NCBI GenBank assembly: GCA_946480015.1 | Contig: CAMLIL010000004.1 | Span: 1 to 64,000 of the forward strand | Origin: an uncultured Oxalobacteraceae bacterium | Lineage (GTDB): Bacteria; Pseudomonadota; Gammaproteobacteria; Burkholderiales; Burkholderiaceae | Direction: 5' to 3' | DNA length: 64,000 nucleotides | In this document: positions 16,818 to 25,224 of the stretch, in pieces | How the letters are laid out: each line of letters opens with the position of its first letter | How positions within the stretch are numbered: the stretch's first letter is position 1 | The notes under the pieces: generated by a model | What the model saw: the letters and a program-made list of their open reading frames with translations, nothing else | What the model was told of the DNA's origin: nothing | The model's database searches: none | Made by a program: the position numbers and the translations under genes

Positions 16818-19226
16818 ATGATTGAATCTATCGATGTTGAGAGGTTCGGCTCCTACAGCGCTTTCGCTTGGGGGCCGAACGTACTAGACCAGCAAGGGCG
16901 AGCGGCTACCTTCCGTAAACTGAATATTCTGTATGGTCGAAATTACTCCGGAAAGACCACATTATCTCGAATCGTGCAAAGCATCGAGAGAGCAAGGTTA
17001 CCGGAAAAGTACGCCAATCCAAAGTTTCGAATTAAGACGTCCAGCGGCGTCGTCACCGAAGCGAATATCGCAGACACGAATTTATCGGTTCGAGTTTTCA
17101 ATAAGGATTTTGTAGATCACAACCTGTCATTCCTTCGCGATAGCCAAGGAACAATTCAAACGTTCGCTATTCTGGGGGAGCAAAACACTGACTTACTAGC
17201 TGATATTGCGAGTGTTGAGGCTGAGCTTGGGAGTGTGGAGGCGCAGACCGGCTTTAGGTATGAGTTTTACACGAGTCGCCAACTGGTGGACAGAACAAAG
17301 AAAGAGTACGACCAGTTGCAGACACAACTGGATCAGAAGCTCGTTGAAAAGGCCAACAAACCTCAAAGCGGTATCAAGCACAACCCGATCTATCGGGACC
17401 CAAACTACGACATTAAGAAAATGCGGCTCGACGTCGGCACGGTACTACAGTCAAATTTTGTTCTCTTGGCTGAAGATGCTGTCGCGACGAATCTAGCGTT
17501 GTTGGAAGAGAGTCCGATGCCTGATATCGGGAAGCCTGGTGCGTACCGTGCTGCGCTTCGTGAGATTTTTACCAAAGCATCGGAGCTAGTCTCCCGGCAA
17601 ATTTCACCCACAGCGCCAATTAAGGAACTGCTCGAGAATGGGGCGCTTCAAAGCTGGGTAAAAGCAGGCATTGAACATCATAAGGATCACCGGAGTGACT
17701 GCGCATTTTGCGGCAACCGACTGCCAGAAGATATTTGGGCGAAGCTTGAAGCGCATTTTAGTAAAGAGTCGCAAGTTCTTGAAGAACAGATCCAACATAC
17801 TTTGCGCGGCATTGAGGCGGAGCGTGTGAGGCTGGCACGGCATACGAATGTCTCGGTAAATCAGTTCTATCCATCTCTACGCGATGAAGTCACCGTCGTG
17901 CTCGACGAGTTGTCCAAGTCACGGCAACATTACGTGGAGCAGCTGGACGTCATGGTCGAGGCTTTGCGAACGCGTGCAAACAACATTTTTAAGCCGTCTC
18001 AGCTTTCAATCAGCGCCAACGCAGATGATGCGCACGCGGCCGCTCTGGAAACTTTGGAAGTGCTGATTGACGGGCACAACAAAAAAACGAATTCGATCGC
18101 GGCAGATCAACTCGCGGCGCGCAAGAATTTACGATTGCGGGAAGTATCAAAGTTCATTTCTGACATTGGGTATCAGGAATCAGTGAAGAATTTGGAGGAA
18201 AAAAAGCAAGAGGTAAAGGTGCTTGAGGAATCCCAGCAAAGGCTTGTTGAAGTTGGCAAGGGTAAAGCCAAGCGTCTTGATGACCTCCGAATGCAGTTGC
18301 GAGATGAACGACAGGGTGCTCAGCGAGTGAACACCTATCTCAATCATTACTTTGGTAGCCAAACAATTCGCCTAGACGCCGTTCAAGATGAGGACAGCCC
18401 GAGTGTGTATCGCTTCAGGATACTGCGTGGAGATGAGGATGCACACAACCTAAGTGAGGGCGAATGCAGCTTGATCGCCTTTTGCTATTTTTTGGCCAAA
18501 TTAGACGACATCGACACCAAAGGTAAAGAACTCATCATATACATCGACGATCCGATTTCCAGCCTCGATAGTAATCATATCTTCTTTGTATTTAGTTTGA
18601 TTCACAAAGTATTGATGTCCCCTCTAGTTGATGAAAATGGAGCTCAGATTCGAAGCGCGGCCGGTAAGTTAACATACCGGTTCGTTCAGATGTTTATATC
18701 CACACATAGCTTGGAATTTCTGAAGTACCTAAGGCGCCTACCATTCGATAAAAATGAACGCGAAAGCTTTATGGTAATGCGGAGAGATCATTCAAGCGTG
18801 ATTAGTCTCATGCCACGTCATCTGAGGACTTATGTTACCGAGTTGAACTTTCTGTTTGGGGAAGTTTGTATTTGCGCCGACCCCGCTAACATCGCGACGC
18901 ACTATCAGGCGTTCTATGGATTTGGTAACAACCTGAGGAAATTCCTAGAGGGATACCTATTCTTCAAGTATCCATCGGATAGTTTGGACTACGACAAGCG
19001 CGTGCACCTCTTCTTCGAAGATGGTTCTGTCGCAGAGCCTCTAGTGCAAAGGTTGACCAATGAGTTTTCCCATCTTGGTGAATTTATTGATAGGGGCACT
19101 GTACCCATAGATGGGGCGGAAATTTCATCGCTGGCGAAGTTCGTGCTCGCAAAATTAAAGGCGTCCGATCAGCAGCAGTACATACATTTTCTCGAAAGCG
19201 TCAGCGCAACAGACCCACTTGAATGA
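16818..19226 (+). CDS. Zinc-hook AAA ATPase, RloC/PrrC-related (AAA_13 type)
   Basis: The 802-residue protein is an SMC/Rad50-like ABC ATPase. Walker A is GRNYSGKT at residues 40-47; a coiled-coil region is interrupted near the middle by CAFC (C295, C298), a zinc-hook-like CxxC; the ABC signature LSEGE and Walker B ELIIYIDDPISSLDS lie near residues 545-585. This order is that of RloC-like proteins, in which the same chain carries an anticodon nuclease; I cannot identify the PrrC nuclease residues here with confidence, so the effector may instead be the HEPN protein downstream. The gene is the first of a three-gene run (22 and 30 bp gaps). Its GC content is clearly lower than that of the STAND gene, a sign of separate acquisition. 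Confidence 0.8.
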   Translation: MIESIDVERFGSYSAFAWGPNVLDQQGRAATFRKLNILYGRNYSGKTTLSRIVQSIERARLPEKYANPKFRIKTSSGVVTEANIADTNLSVRVFNKDFVDHNLSFLRDSQGTIQTFAILGEQNTDLLADIASVEAELGSVEAQTGFRYEFYTSRQLVDRTKKEYDQLQTQLDQKLVEKANKPQSGIKHNPIYRDPNYDIKKMRLDVGTVLQSNFVLLAEDAVATNLALLEESPMPDIGKPGAYRAALREIFTKASELVSRQISPTAPIKELLENGALQSWVKAGIEHHKDHRSDCAFCGNRLPEDIWAKLEAHFSKESQVLEEQIQHTLRGIEAERVRLARHTNVSVNQFYPSLRDEVTVVLDELSKSRQHYVEQLDVMVEALRTRANNIFKPSQLSISANADDAHAAALETLEVLIDGHNKKTNSIAADQLAARKNLRLREVSKFISDIGYQESVKNLEEKKQEVKVLEESQQRLVEVGKGKAKRLDDLRMQLRDERQGAQRVNTYLNHYFGSQTIRLDAVQDEDSPSVYRFRILRGDEDAHNLSEGECSLIAFCYFLAKLDDIDTKGKELIIYIDDPISSLDSNHIFFVFSLIHKVLMSPLVDENGAQIRSAAGKLTYRFVQMFISTHSLEFLKYLRRLPFDKNERESFMVMRRDHSSVISLMPRHLRTYVTELNFLFGEVCICADPANIATHYQAFYGFGNNLRKFLEGYLFFKYPSDSLDYDKRVHLFFEDGSVAEPLVQRLTNEFSHLGEFIDRGTVPIDGAEISSLAKFVLAKLKASDQQQYIHFLESVSATDPLE

Positions 19227-19248
19227 TCAATCTGCACAAGGAATTTAA

Positions 19249-19749
19249 ATGGTTTTCTACTTCGCGTACGGTTCCAATATGTCGCTTCCGCGTCTCCGCA
19301 AACGAGTTCCGTCTGTCGCCAAAATTGGACATGCCAAGCTTTGTGGATATTCATTGGCCTTTGACAAGGTAAGTAAGGACGGATCTGGCAAGTGCAATGT
19401 CGTTGCGACGGGCGTCCCGCAGGACTTCGTTCACGGCGTCCTTTATAGTTTAGAAGACGCGGAGCTGACGCTGTTGGATAGGGCAGAGGGAGCCGGACAA
19501 GGATACATACGACGCGCATCAGTAGTTCAGATGCCGACTGGTGAGGAAAGAATTGCCGAGTGCTACTTTGCGACGAATGTGGATAGAGGTCTGACGCCGT
19601 TCACCTGGTACGTTGAACATGTTTTGCATGGGGCTAAGGAGGCTGGGTTACCGAAAGACTATATTCATTGGATTGCCAACGTGTCTTCGCAGACCGACCC
19701 CGATATAGCGCGGCACACAGAGCAGCTATCGATCTATAAGCGGAGCTAA
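19249..19749 (+). CDS. Gamma-glutamylcyclotransferase-fold protein
   Basis: The 166-residue product begins MVFYFAYGSNMSLPRLRKRV, the YGSNM substrate loop of the GGCT/AIG2 fold, and retains the catalytic glutamate position (E80, in LLDRAEGAGQGYIRR). Family enzymes release 5-oxoproline from gamma-glutamyl amines or peptides, and some members act on modified amino acids or proteins. It starts 22 bp after the AAA ATPase gene with AAGGA upstream and is followed by the HEPN gene. In this setting it may add or remove a gamma-glutamyl modification that controls a toxin; that is inference. The fold assignment itself is firm. Confidence 0.85.
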   Translation: MVFYFAYGSNMSLPRLRKRVPSVAKIGHAKLCGYSLAFDKVSKDGSGKCNVVATGVPQDFVHGVLYSLEDAELTLLDRAEGAGQGYIRRASVVQMPTGEERIAECYFATNVDRGLTPFTWYVEHVLHGAKEAGLPKDYIHWIANVSSQTDPDIARHTEQLSIYKRS

Positions 19750-19779
19750 TCTGCTGACGTTTGTGATTCAGGAATCCAT

Positions 19780-21081
19780 ATGCGCGCGAGACTGCTTCCT
19801 CCATACGACCACTACTCTGGCAATCTACTTTGGCACAAGCCAGAGGCATCCCAGCGGGGCGCGCAGCTGGCTGAAGGCCTGGAGCGCCTTCGACTGCTGG
19901 GTTATTGGGCGAGTCCTTTTCCAGAAGACGATGGGCTCACATTTCGTTGGTTGCATGGAGAGAAGTCACGGAAGGAGCTTTTGAATGATTTTCAAAAATG
20001 TTTTGGTGCGTGGACTATTGAGCTATCAAGTTCAAAAGACGGCAACGCAGAATTGGCAGAATTGAGCGCTGACGACACTGTACTTTGTTGTACGGTGATT
20101 GTGCCGATTGAAAAGGTTCACTTAGAATCGACAAAGGAGATAAGTCGCAATTTTCATCTGCGTTGTAGTTCAGAGTTTGATGTTTACCTGGACACACGTC
20201 TCAGCGATCACGAGGGCCCCTATCTTCAGTTTGACGCCGACTTGCGGCAGAAGGACCTCTTACTCTTAAGAAGACGAATTGAACACGACAATATTGTAAT
20301 CAGTCACTGCCTGGGATTGGCCGAGGGGGCAATGGACCTTGTTCGCTTTCAGTTCAGCTCTTTTGTCCGACCCGAGTTCACCCCAAACCCTGCCGGTCAG
20401 CTTGCTGATGGGACTTATGCAGTCGAGATCGTCCCTCCCTCCCAAACGCACTTAAAGCCTATGATCTTGAGAGGCATCGTGCGTCCGATGGGGGCGTCGA
20501 ATAATTGGTTGGGACCGGAGGTAGACACCGTTCTTAGCCCTGGTTGTGGACGCCTAGCAGAGATTGTTGAAGGACGAGAGGATCCGGTAAGTAGTAACGT
20601 TAAAACCGCCTTGCGGTACTGTCGACAGGCCTTCTACACACTGGGCGAAGAGTCCCGGTTTCTTAGTTTGATTTTCGCTTTAGATTGTTTATTGTCTCCA
20701 CCCCACGGGTTGCAGGCCTGGAGGCATAGAGTGTATGTGGCGGCAATTATTTCGAATGGTAGGGAGAGCGCCTTTGAAGATATCCTCGAGCAATACGATG
20801 AGCTCTACACTGATGTGCGCAATGCGCTTGTACATCGGGGAAAAGACTTCTACGAGCTTGGACGATCTTCATCTCAATGCTGTGAGAGAATTCACGACTA
20901 CGTTCGCGCGGTCGTAGCTGTGATTGAGGCGGAAGATCTTTCTTCACTAGACGACCTCTATGCCTTGGCGAACATGTGGGCGGGCAGTCCTGGGTATGCT
21001 CAACGAGCCTCTGCTGTCATTGCGCGAGTATCTGCTCGACGCGGCAAAGCTATCCCTACTTTCAATTGGACGTCACTTTAG
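19780..21081 (+). CDS. HEPN-domain protein (ApeA-like C-terminal HEPN)
   Basis: The 433-residue protein has an uncharacterised N-terminal part (residues 1-270) with beta-strand-like patterns and a helical C-terminal domain (about 285-425) containing RNALVH at 347-352, the R-x4-H motif of RNA-cutting HEPN enzymes. The arrangement resembles ApeA, a single-protein anti-phage RNase. It is the last gene of the AAA-GGCT-HEPN run, starting 30 bp after the GGCT gene with a GGA ribosome site. A HEPN ribonuclease coupled to a zinc-hook ATPase is a sensible effector-sensor pair. Function in defence is inferred from family and neighbours. Confidence 0.7.
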   Translation: MRARLLPPYDHYSGNLLWHKPEASQRGAQLAEGLERLRLLGYWASPFPEDDGLTFRWLHGEKSRKELLNDFQKCFGAWTIELSSSKDGNAELAELSADDTVLCCTVIVPIEKVHLESTKEISRNFHLRCSSEFDVYLDTRLSDHEGPYLQFDADLRQKDLLLLRRRIEHDNIVISHCLGLAEGAMDLVRFQFSSFVRPEFTPNPAGQLADGTYAVEIVPPSQTHLKPMILRGIVRPMGASNNWLGPEVDTVLSPGCGRLAEIVEGREDPVSSNVKTALRYCRQAFYTLGEESRFLSLIFALDCLLSPPHGLQAWRHRVYVAAIISNGRESAFEDILEQYDELYTDVRNALVHRGKDFYELGRSSSQCCERIHDYVRAVVAVIEAEDLSSLDDLYALANMWAGSPGYAQRASAVIARVSARRGKAIPTFNWTSL

Positions 21082-21229
21082 GATGCTATGAAACGACGAC
21101 TCATCATTTTTTGTTTCTGGCCTCGTCGGCCGTATTCCTGTACGCCGGTTAGTGTACCCTCTGCTAAGGCCAAGTGATGACACATATCCTCGAACTCATC
21201 CCATGCGTGCGGCATGCCCCACTGAATTT

Positions 21230-22135
21230 TCATAATTGATTTTCCTGTGTAAGTTCCACCAGTGCTCGTTTAAGACTGAGTTGTGCGCGTGACTGATTTT
21301 CGTAAGCAGAGCAGGCGGCATCTGAAATTAATTGAACAGCTTTAGGCGATGCGGTTGCGATCCCACTGGCCAGCTGCTTAACCACGTTGATAGTTGCTGT
21401 TCTTGCCTTTGGATTGGACACAGCTAATAGGCCACCGACAACGAGCGTTAGCTTGATCCAATCAGGCAAACGGGAGTATGCGACTGCGAGTGAGCGGGCC
21501 GCCCGGCAAGCAGCGCTGATGCTTGCGACTCCAGCTATCACCAGACTTGTTCCTGCTACTTTGATGGACATCTCAACTGCGGCGCTTCGCGAGTAGTCAC
21601 GGAGGTAGAAAATACAGTCAAGTGAAACTCGATGGCCGCCCATCGCTGTTATATGCGGATCTTTGCTGAGTATGCCTATCGCATCAATGGTTCGTTGAAG
21701 CGCGACAAATGGAGCGTCATCAGGATCGACTCCCGACAGCAATTCTTGGGTGTACAGCGGATCAGGTACAGCGAGCTGGATGTACTGCTTGAACTCATGC
21801 CAATGCTCGAGCATTATCTGGGGATCGACTGCAAGGTCTATCGAAACAACGGGAATCTTTTCCAGTACCTCATCAAACAATGCCGGGGGCGCAAAGAGCT
21901 TAACGGTGTTGGCGTCAACGACTTCTACGAGGCCAGATTTTGCCTTGGGATCCCTACGCGAGCGCGTTAGCCATAACAGCTCTTTGATAACGATATTTGT
22001 ATCAATGACGAGACTGAATTGTGCTAATAGACCAAGATCAAGGTTCAGGCGGCGTAGATGTTCAATTGACCCGCGCAGGTGAGCGAGACTATCAGAGCGT
22101 ATGTTGTCAAAAAGGGTAGTCGAGTCTTGAGTCAT
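21230..22135 (-). CDS. PIN-domain protein with C-terminal hydrophobic region
   Basis: The 301-residue protein has an N-terminal PIN nuclease fold: VIDTNIVIKELLW with D45, E89 in LFDEVLEK, and D139-D140 in GVDPDDAPFVAL, plus D159 in LSKDPHI. These acidic residues suit a metal-dependent RNase. Residues about 195-255 contain hydrophobic stretches (VAGTSLVIAGVASISAACRA; LTLVVGGLLAVSN) that could be membrane-associated, which is unusual for PIN toxins. It converges on the HEPN gene with a 148-bp gap and has no obvious antitoxin; the 70-residue gene upstream on the same strand may be a partner but shows no DNA-binding motif. Confidence 0.75.
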   Translation of the reverse strand: MTQDSTTLFDNIRSDSLAHLRGSIEHLRRLNLDLGLLAQFSLVIDTNIVIKELLWLTRSRRDPKAKSGLVEVVDANTVKLFAPPALFDEVLEKIPVVSIDLAVDPQIMLEHWHEFKQYIQLAVPDPLYTQELLSGVDPDDAPFVALQRTIDAIGILSKDPHITAMGGHRVSLDCIFYLRDYSRSAAVEMSIKVAGTSLVIAGVASISAACRAARSLAVAYSRLPDWIKLTLVVGGLLAVSNPKARTATINVVKQLASGIATASPKAVQLISDAACSAYENQSRAQLSLKRALVELTQENQL

Positions 22136-22178
22136 CTCTCTTGCTCATCAAACAATTATGATCGAAGTGTGTAGCTGA

Positions 22179-22388
22179 TCAGTCTACGAGGCCATGGTAG
22201 CGACCGACCGCACCTACGGCATCGACAAATTTTTTTGCCATCTTCAAGTTCATAATTACAGTCTTTCCATCGACAGTCAGATAAATGCTGTCTTCTCGAT
22301 AGAAGGAAGAGCGCCCAAACTCAACGTCCATTGATTCTTTGCCCCCCTGGTCCATGATGTTTTCCTCAAAGTACATGGTTGTCGCCAT
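22179..22388 (-). CDS. Small unknown protein, 69 residues
   Basis: The product starts MATTMYFEENIMDQGGKESM at the ATG at 22388; GGAGGT lies four bases upstream, a near-perfect ribosome site, which rules out the longer start 12 bp earlier. The sequence is acidic in its first half (DVEFGRSSFYREDSIYLTVDG) and ends KKFVDAVGAVGRYHGLVD, consistent with a small beta-sheet plus helix fold. It lies 43 bp upstream of the PIN gene on the same strand, so the two may be co-transcribed. I do not recognise a family. Confidence 0.65.
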   Translation of the reverse strand: MATTMYFEENIMDQGGKESMDVEFGRSSFYREDSIYLTVDGKTVIMNLKMAKKFVDAVGAVGRYHGLVD

Positions 22389-22682
22389 ATTTACCTCCAA
22401 ATTTAGTTGATATTAAAGAAAATGCCGCTGTTGTTACTATAGCGAAAATTATACGAATGGTCATAGCGACATCGCGATCCTTTGCAAAAATCACGATGTG
22501 GTGTGGATATTGCCTTTAGACCAGGGGAAATCCTGGTAGGACGGACTTTGAAGTACAGTCAATGCGGATTTGAGAGTACGCTTTCACTATGGAAAACGAA
22601 GCCTAACCAATGGTTTATGCTCTGAATTATGGGCTGTTTGACCGCATGAGCAGTATGTGGGAATCCGCACATGGCCCGCTAA
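22389..22682. other. Intergenic stretch upstream of the MITE, no gene seen
   Basis: AT-rich DNA of about 290 bp that should hold the promoter of the small gene at 22179-22388. No repeat or convincing frame was seen before the MITE target duplication CTAA at 22679-22682. Confidence 0.5.
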
Positions 22683-22841
22683 GGAAGCACTGATTAATTC
22701 ATGAGGGCGGACTCGGCCGTGAGAAAAGACGCCCTGCGGCGTTGCAAATTCTCGCAATAGCTCGCTATTGCTGCGAACTTGCGCCTTTCCGGACCCCTTT
22801 TTCACGGCCGATTCCATCCCTCAGAATAAATCAGTGCTTGC
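22683..22841. repeat. IS5-related MITE, 159 bp, with CTAA target duplication
   Basis: The ends are inverted repeats: GGAAGCACTGATTAATTC at the left and, read on the minus strand from 22841, GCAAGCACTGATTTATTC. CTAA stands directly outside both ends (22679-22682 and 22842-22845). Nested inside are further inverted pairs: TGAGGG/CCCTCA, CGGCCGTGAGAAAAG/CTTTTTCACGGCCG and GCAATAGC/GCTATTGC, so the single strand would fold into one long hairpin. There is no coding capacity. The ends match those of the IS5-family copies at 15.0-16.6 kb, whose transposase could move it. Confidence 0.85.
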
Positions 22842-22962
22842 CTAAATTTCCCATCTGTGCTGTATAAAAAACCAGTAAAATAGCGGCTCGTTCGTTCGTG
22901 ACGATCACGGTGTAAAGAGTGATCCTCGGACACGTAACCTCTTGTTGAGAGCCGTGGGCTGA

Positions 22963-23054
22963 GTTGACGAAATTGATTATTTGCACAAAAATCTGGTTGA
23001 CGATTTCGGAAATTTGCACCAAACTCAGGTTGACACATTTACGAAAGTGCACAA
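22963..23054 (+). repeat. Three 33-bp-spaced direct repeats, candidate operator array
   Basis: Units beginning GTTGAC occur at 22963, 22996 and 23029, exactly 33 bp apart (about three helical turns). Each contains a second conserved block 16-17 bases later: TTTGCACAAA, TTTGCACCAAA and GTGCACAAA. The third unit runs into the start codon of the following gene at 23055. GTTGAC also resembles a -35 element. The even phasing fits cooperative binding by a dimeric repressor, most simply the XRE protein encoded two genes downstream. No spacer diversity exists, so this is not a CRISPR array. Confidence 0.65.
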
Positions 23055-23654
23055 ATGACTCTCCTCCTGCCTACCGACTTCAACAAAAATCTGTCCGCCG
23101 ACCGTTTGGAATTCATTGCCGGTCTGCTCTTGGATGAGCTATATGCCACTGAAGATGATCTGACCAGGTCAACCGATAACGGGTACACGCGGGGGTGTAC
23201 GACGTTTATGCGTCAGCGAAATCGGATTATTGCTGAGGCTCTGTCTGGGCGCCAACCTTGGCTGACAGTACCCAATCCTCGCAATGACTTAGTCTTCGCG
23301 ATCGGCGGCGTTCCTTGTCGTTTTAGCAATGATGATCCTGCAAATCCGTCCAAAGATGCTGTATTAGTTGCAAATCGGTATCAAATGGATTTTCTCGACT
23401 TTGCCCCCGCTTCGGACGCCGCCCGCTTTTGCTTTGTAATTGATCGCGGCTATACCGGTGCAGATGACCCGAGAGTAGAGTTTCTAGGATTCACTGCTGA
23501 CAACACGTTAGCTTGCCGCTGGGTGTCCGGCACTGTTCGAATCTTGCGAGTTGAAGGCCAGCAAGCCCTGCCACAAGCGATTGACGTTGCGAAACCTATC
23601 GTTGCTCCAAAGCGCCGCGACGACGGAGATATGGCTGAAGAAGTGGTTAAATGA
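23055..23654 (+). CDS. Unknown 199-residue partner of the XRE/ImmA-IrrE protease
   Basis: The start ATG at 23055 sits at the end of the third 33-bp repeat and lacks a convincing ribosome site, so translation may be from a leaderless or very short mRNA. The product (MTLLLPTDFNKNLSADRLEF...) contains no motif I recognise; it has a conserved-looking middle with RDRG-like and VIDRGYTGADDPRVEF segments and a charged C-terminus rich in Lys, Arg and Asp. It overlaps the next gene by ATGA, implying coupled translation and a joint function, for example as substrate or regulator of the protease. Confidence 0.75.
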   Translation: MTLLLPTDFNKNLSADRLEFIAGLLLDELYATEDDLTRSTDNGYTRGCTTFMRQRNRIIAEALSGRQPWLTVPNPRNDLVFAIGGVPCRFSNDDPANPSKDAVLVANRYQMDFLDFAPASDAARFCFVIDRGYTGADDPRVEFLGFTADNTLACRWVSGTVRILRVEGQQALPQAIDVAKPIVAPKRRDDGDMAEEVVK

Positions 23655-24784
23655 GTAACTTTGTTGGAAGTAATTTACGACTAATTCGCCTATTTCACGG
23701 ATTGTCTCTTGCAGACTTAGGCGAACGAGTTAGTGTGTCTAAACAGTTTTTGAGTAGGATTGAAAACGGTGGCGAGTCAATTGCAGCCTCTTTAGAAGAT
23801 GCTTTAGTTGCTGAGTTAAATGTTCTTCCCGATTTCTTTTATCATGTCGATCCGAATCCAATTGCAGACGAACAATGCCATTTTCGTAGGCAACTTACGA
23901 CTAAGGTAGTTCTTAAGCAAATCGCCCGTGCTAGGGGAGAAATTTTGAAGCGCCTTGTGGGTGTTCTGGATGAGCATGTTGAGCTTCCAAAGTATCAGGT
24001 CGCGGAAGCGGATCCTACACATGCTGAATCTATTGAACGCGCAGCGGAGAAATTTCGAACAGCATTTGCTCTTGGTCTCGGACCGCTCAGCAATGTAACT
24101 CGAATTGCCGAAAACGCCGGTGCCGCAGTACTGAAAATAAGTGGCCTTGCGAGTGAAATTGATGCAATTTCGTTTGCCACTAAGCGGCCTATCATTGCGT
24201 TGAATGATACAGGTCGTTCGGTCTGCCGCGAACGATTTGGTGTTGCGCACGAGTTGGGCCATTTCTCGTTGCACATCGGAGTTTTGACTGGGGATAGGTT
24301 GACGGAGACTCAAGCAAACCACTTCGCTAGCGCGCTGTTAATGCCTAGAACTACATTTGCACGTGAATGCACTCTTGCTATTAGAGGATCTCGTCTCAAC
24401 TGGACCGGTCTTTCCGATTTAAAGCTGCGATGGGGTGTTTCTAAGGCGGCTATTCTTTTTAGAGGTAAGCAACTTGGGGTCTTCAGTGATGAGCAAGTAA
24501 AAACTGGCTATATTGGTTTAAATCGTCACGGTGAAGCTGCTCAAGAGTCTGAGGATAATCTTATGGTAAGCGAAGAACCGGAAGTCATTGTCGACGGCTT
24601 AAAAGTGATGAGGGATCACTTTGGGATTCCCGCAGCGGCTATAGCGAGAGAGATGCGCGTTCAGCCAAGTCTACTAGAAAGTTTGCTGCCGTTGTCTGTC
24701 GCTGCAAGAACAGAAAACGTGCTTGAGTTCCGTCGCTCGGCCGTCGTTGGCCGGGAGCGGGAGCTTACAGTGCAGAACATATAA
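23651..24784 (+). CDS. XRE regulator fused to ImmA/IrrE-type metallopeptidase
   Basis: The 377-residue protein has an N-terminal helix-turn-helix (residues about 8-60, GLSLADLGERVSVSKQFLSRIE) and a zinc peptidase domain with HELGH at 200-204 and the following glutamate region ETQANHFASALLMP. Such proteins bind DNA as repressors and cleave a partner repressor or themselves on a signal, as ImmA does with ImmR in ICEBs1 and IrrE with DdrO. Its start overlaps the stop of the 199-residue gene. The 33-bp direct repeats upstream of the pair are its likely operator. A strong terminator follows the stop immediately. Confidence 0.88.
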   Translation: MSNFVGSNLRLIRLFHGLSLADLGERVSVSKQFLSRIENGGESIAASLEDALVAELNVLPDFFYHVDPNPIADEQCHFRRQLTTKVVLKQIARARGEILKRLVGVLDEHVELPKYQVAEADPTHAESIERAAEKFRTAFALGLGPLSNVTRIAENAGAAVLKISGLASEIDAISFATKRPIIALNDTGRSVCRERFGVAHELGHFSLHIGVLTGDRLTETQANHFASALLMPRTTFARECTLAIRGSRLNWTGLSDLKLRWGVSKAAILFRGKQLGVFSDEQVKTGYIGLNRHGEAAQESEDNLMVSEEPEVIVDGLKVMRDHFGIPAAAIAREMRVQPSLLESLLPLSVAARTENVLEFRRSAVVGRERELTVQNI

Positions 24785-24814
24785 AAATAGCCCCCTCAAA
24801 GGGGCTATTTTTTA
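24783..24814 (+). terminator. Rho-independent terminator, probably bidirectional
   Basis: AAAAATAGCCCC and GGGGCTATTTTTT form a perfect 11-12 bp inverted repeat with a 5-6 base loop, followed by a T-run. It lies one base after the stop of the XRE/ImmA-IrrE gene and directly at the stop of the convergent gene at 24812, so it can serve both strands. Confidence 0.92.
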
Positions 24815-25024
24815 TTTGTTTCGGTTCACATTATCTGCCTTGGAGTGGTCAGGATTGTCCCGAACATACTCTCTACCATTTATTTTTACGACATGAGTGT
24901 CCGGATGAAGTCCTTTCTTTACCTCTCTCACAGCCTCCACGCGCGGAACTGCTTTTCGGTTGCCGATTGCGTAGGTTTCATTGCGACCGCCGGGGCCGTC
25001 GTTGTTTCCAATAATTTTTGTCAT
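24812..25024 (-). CDS. Small DUF3892-like protein, 70 residues
   Basis: The start ATG at 25024 has AGAGGGA at ideal spacing; the longer frame upstream to 25057 lacks one. The product begins MTKIIGNNDGPGGRNETYAI and ends with VKINGREYVRDNPDHSKADN, a pattern I associate with DUF3892, small proteins of unknown function; this match is from memory and moderate. It converges on the XRE/ImmA-IrrE gene and shares its terminator. Nothing in the sequence shows a catalytic site. Confidence 0.65.
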   Translation of the reverse strand: MTKIIGNNDGPGGRNETYAIGNRKAVPRVEAVREVKKGLHPDTHVVKINGREYVRDNPDHSKADNVNRNK

Positions 25025-25224
25025 TTCTGTTCCCTCTGCTTGGATGAAGGTCATCAAAAAAAAGCAATTACTTGGTGAGTTGGGTCACCGAGAACTAGTG
25101 TACCTCGACTTTGTTGTTGCTACTTCTTTTTGCCGATAGTACAAGTGATGCGAGTGCTGGAACGGATTCGGAATCCATAAGTCGGTGTTCGACCAGCAAT
25201 GGTAGGCAAATCATCTCCTTGGCG

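Noticed and set aside
22963..23054. Three 33-bp repeats as a small CRISPR array
   Set aside because: The whole unit is repeated with moderate variation and no unique spacers; no cas genes are present. An operator array explains it better.
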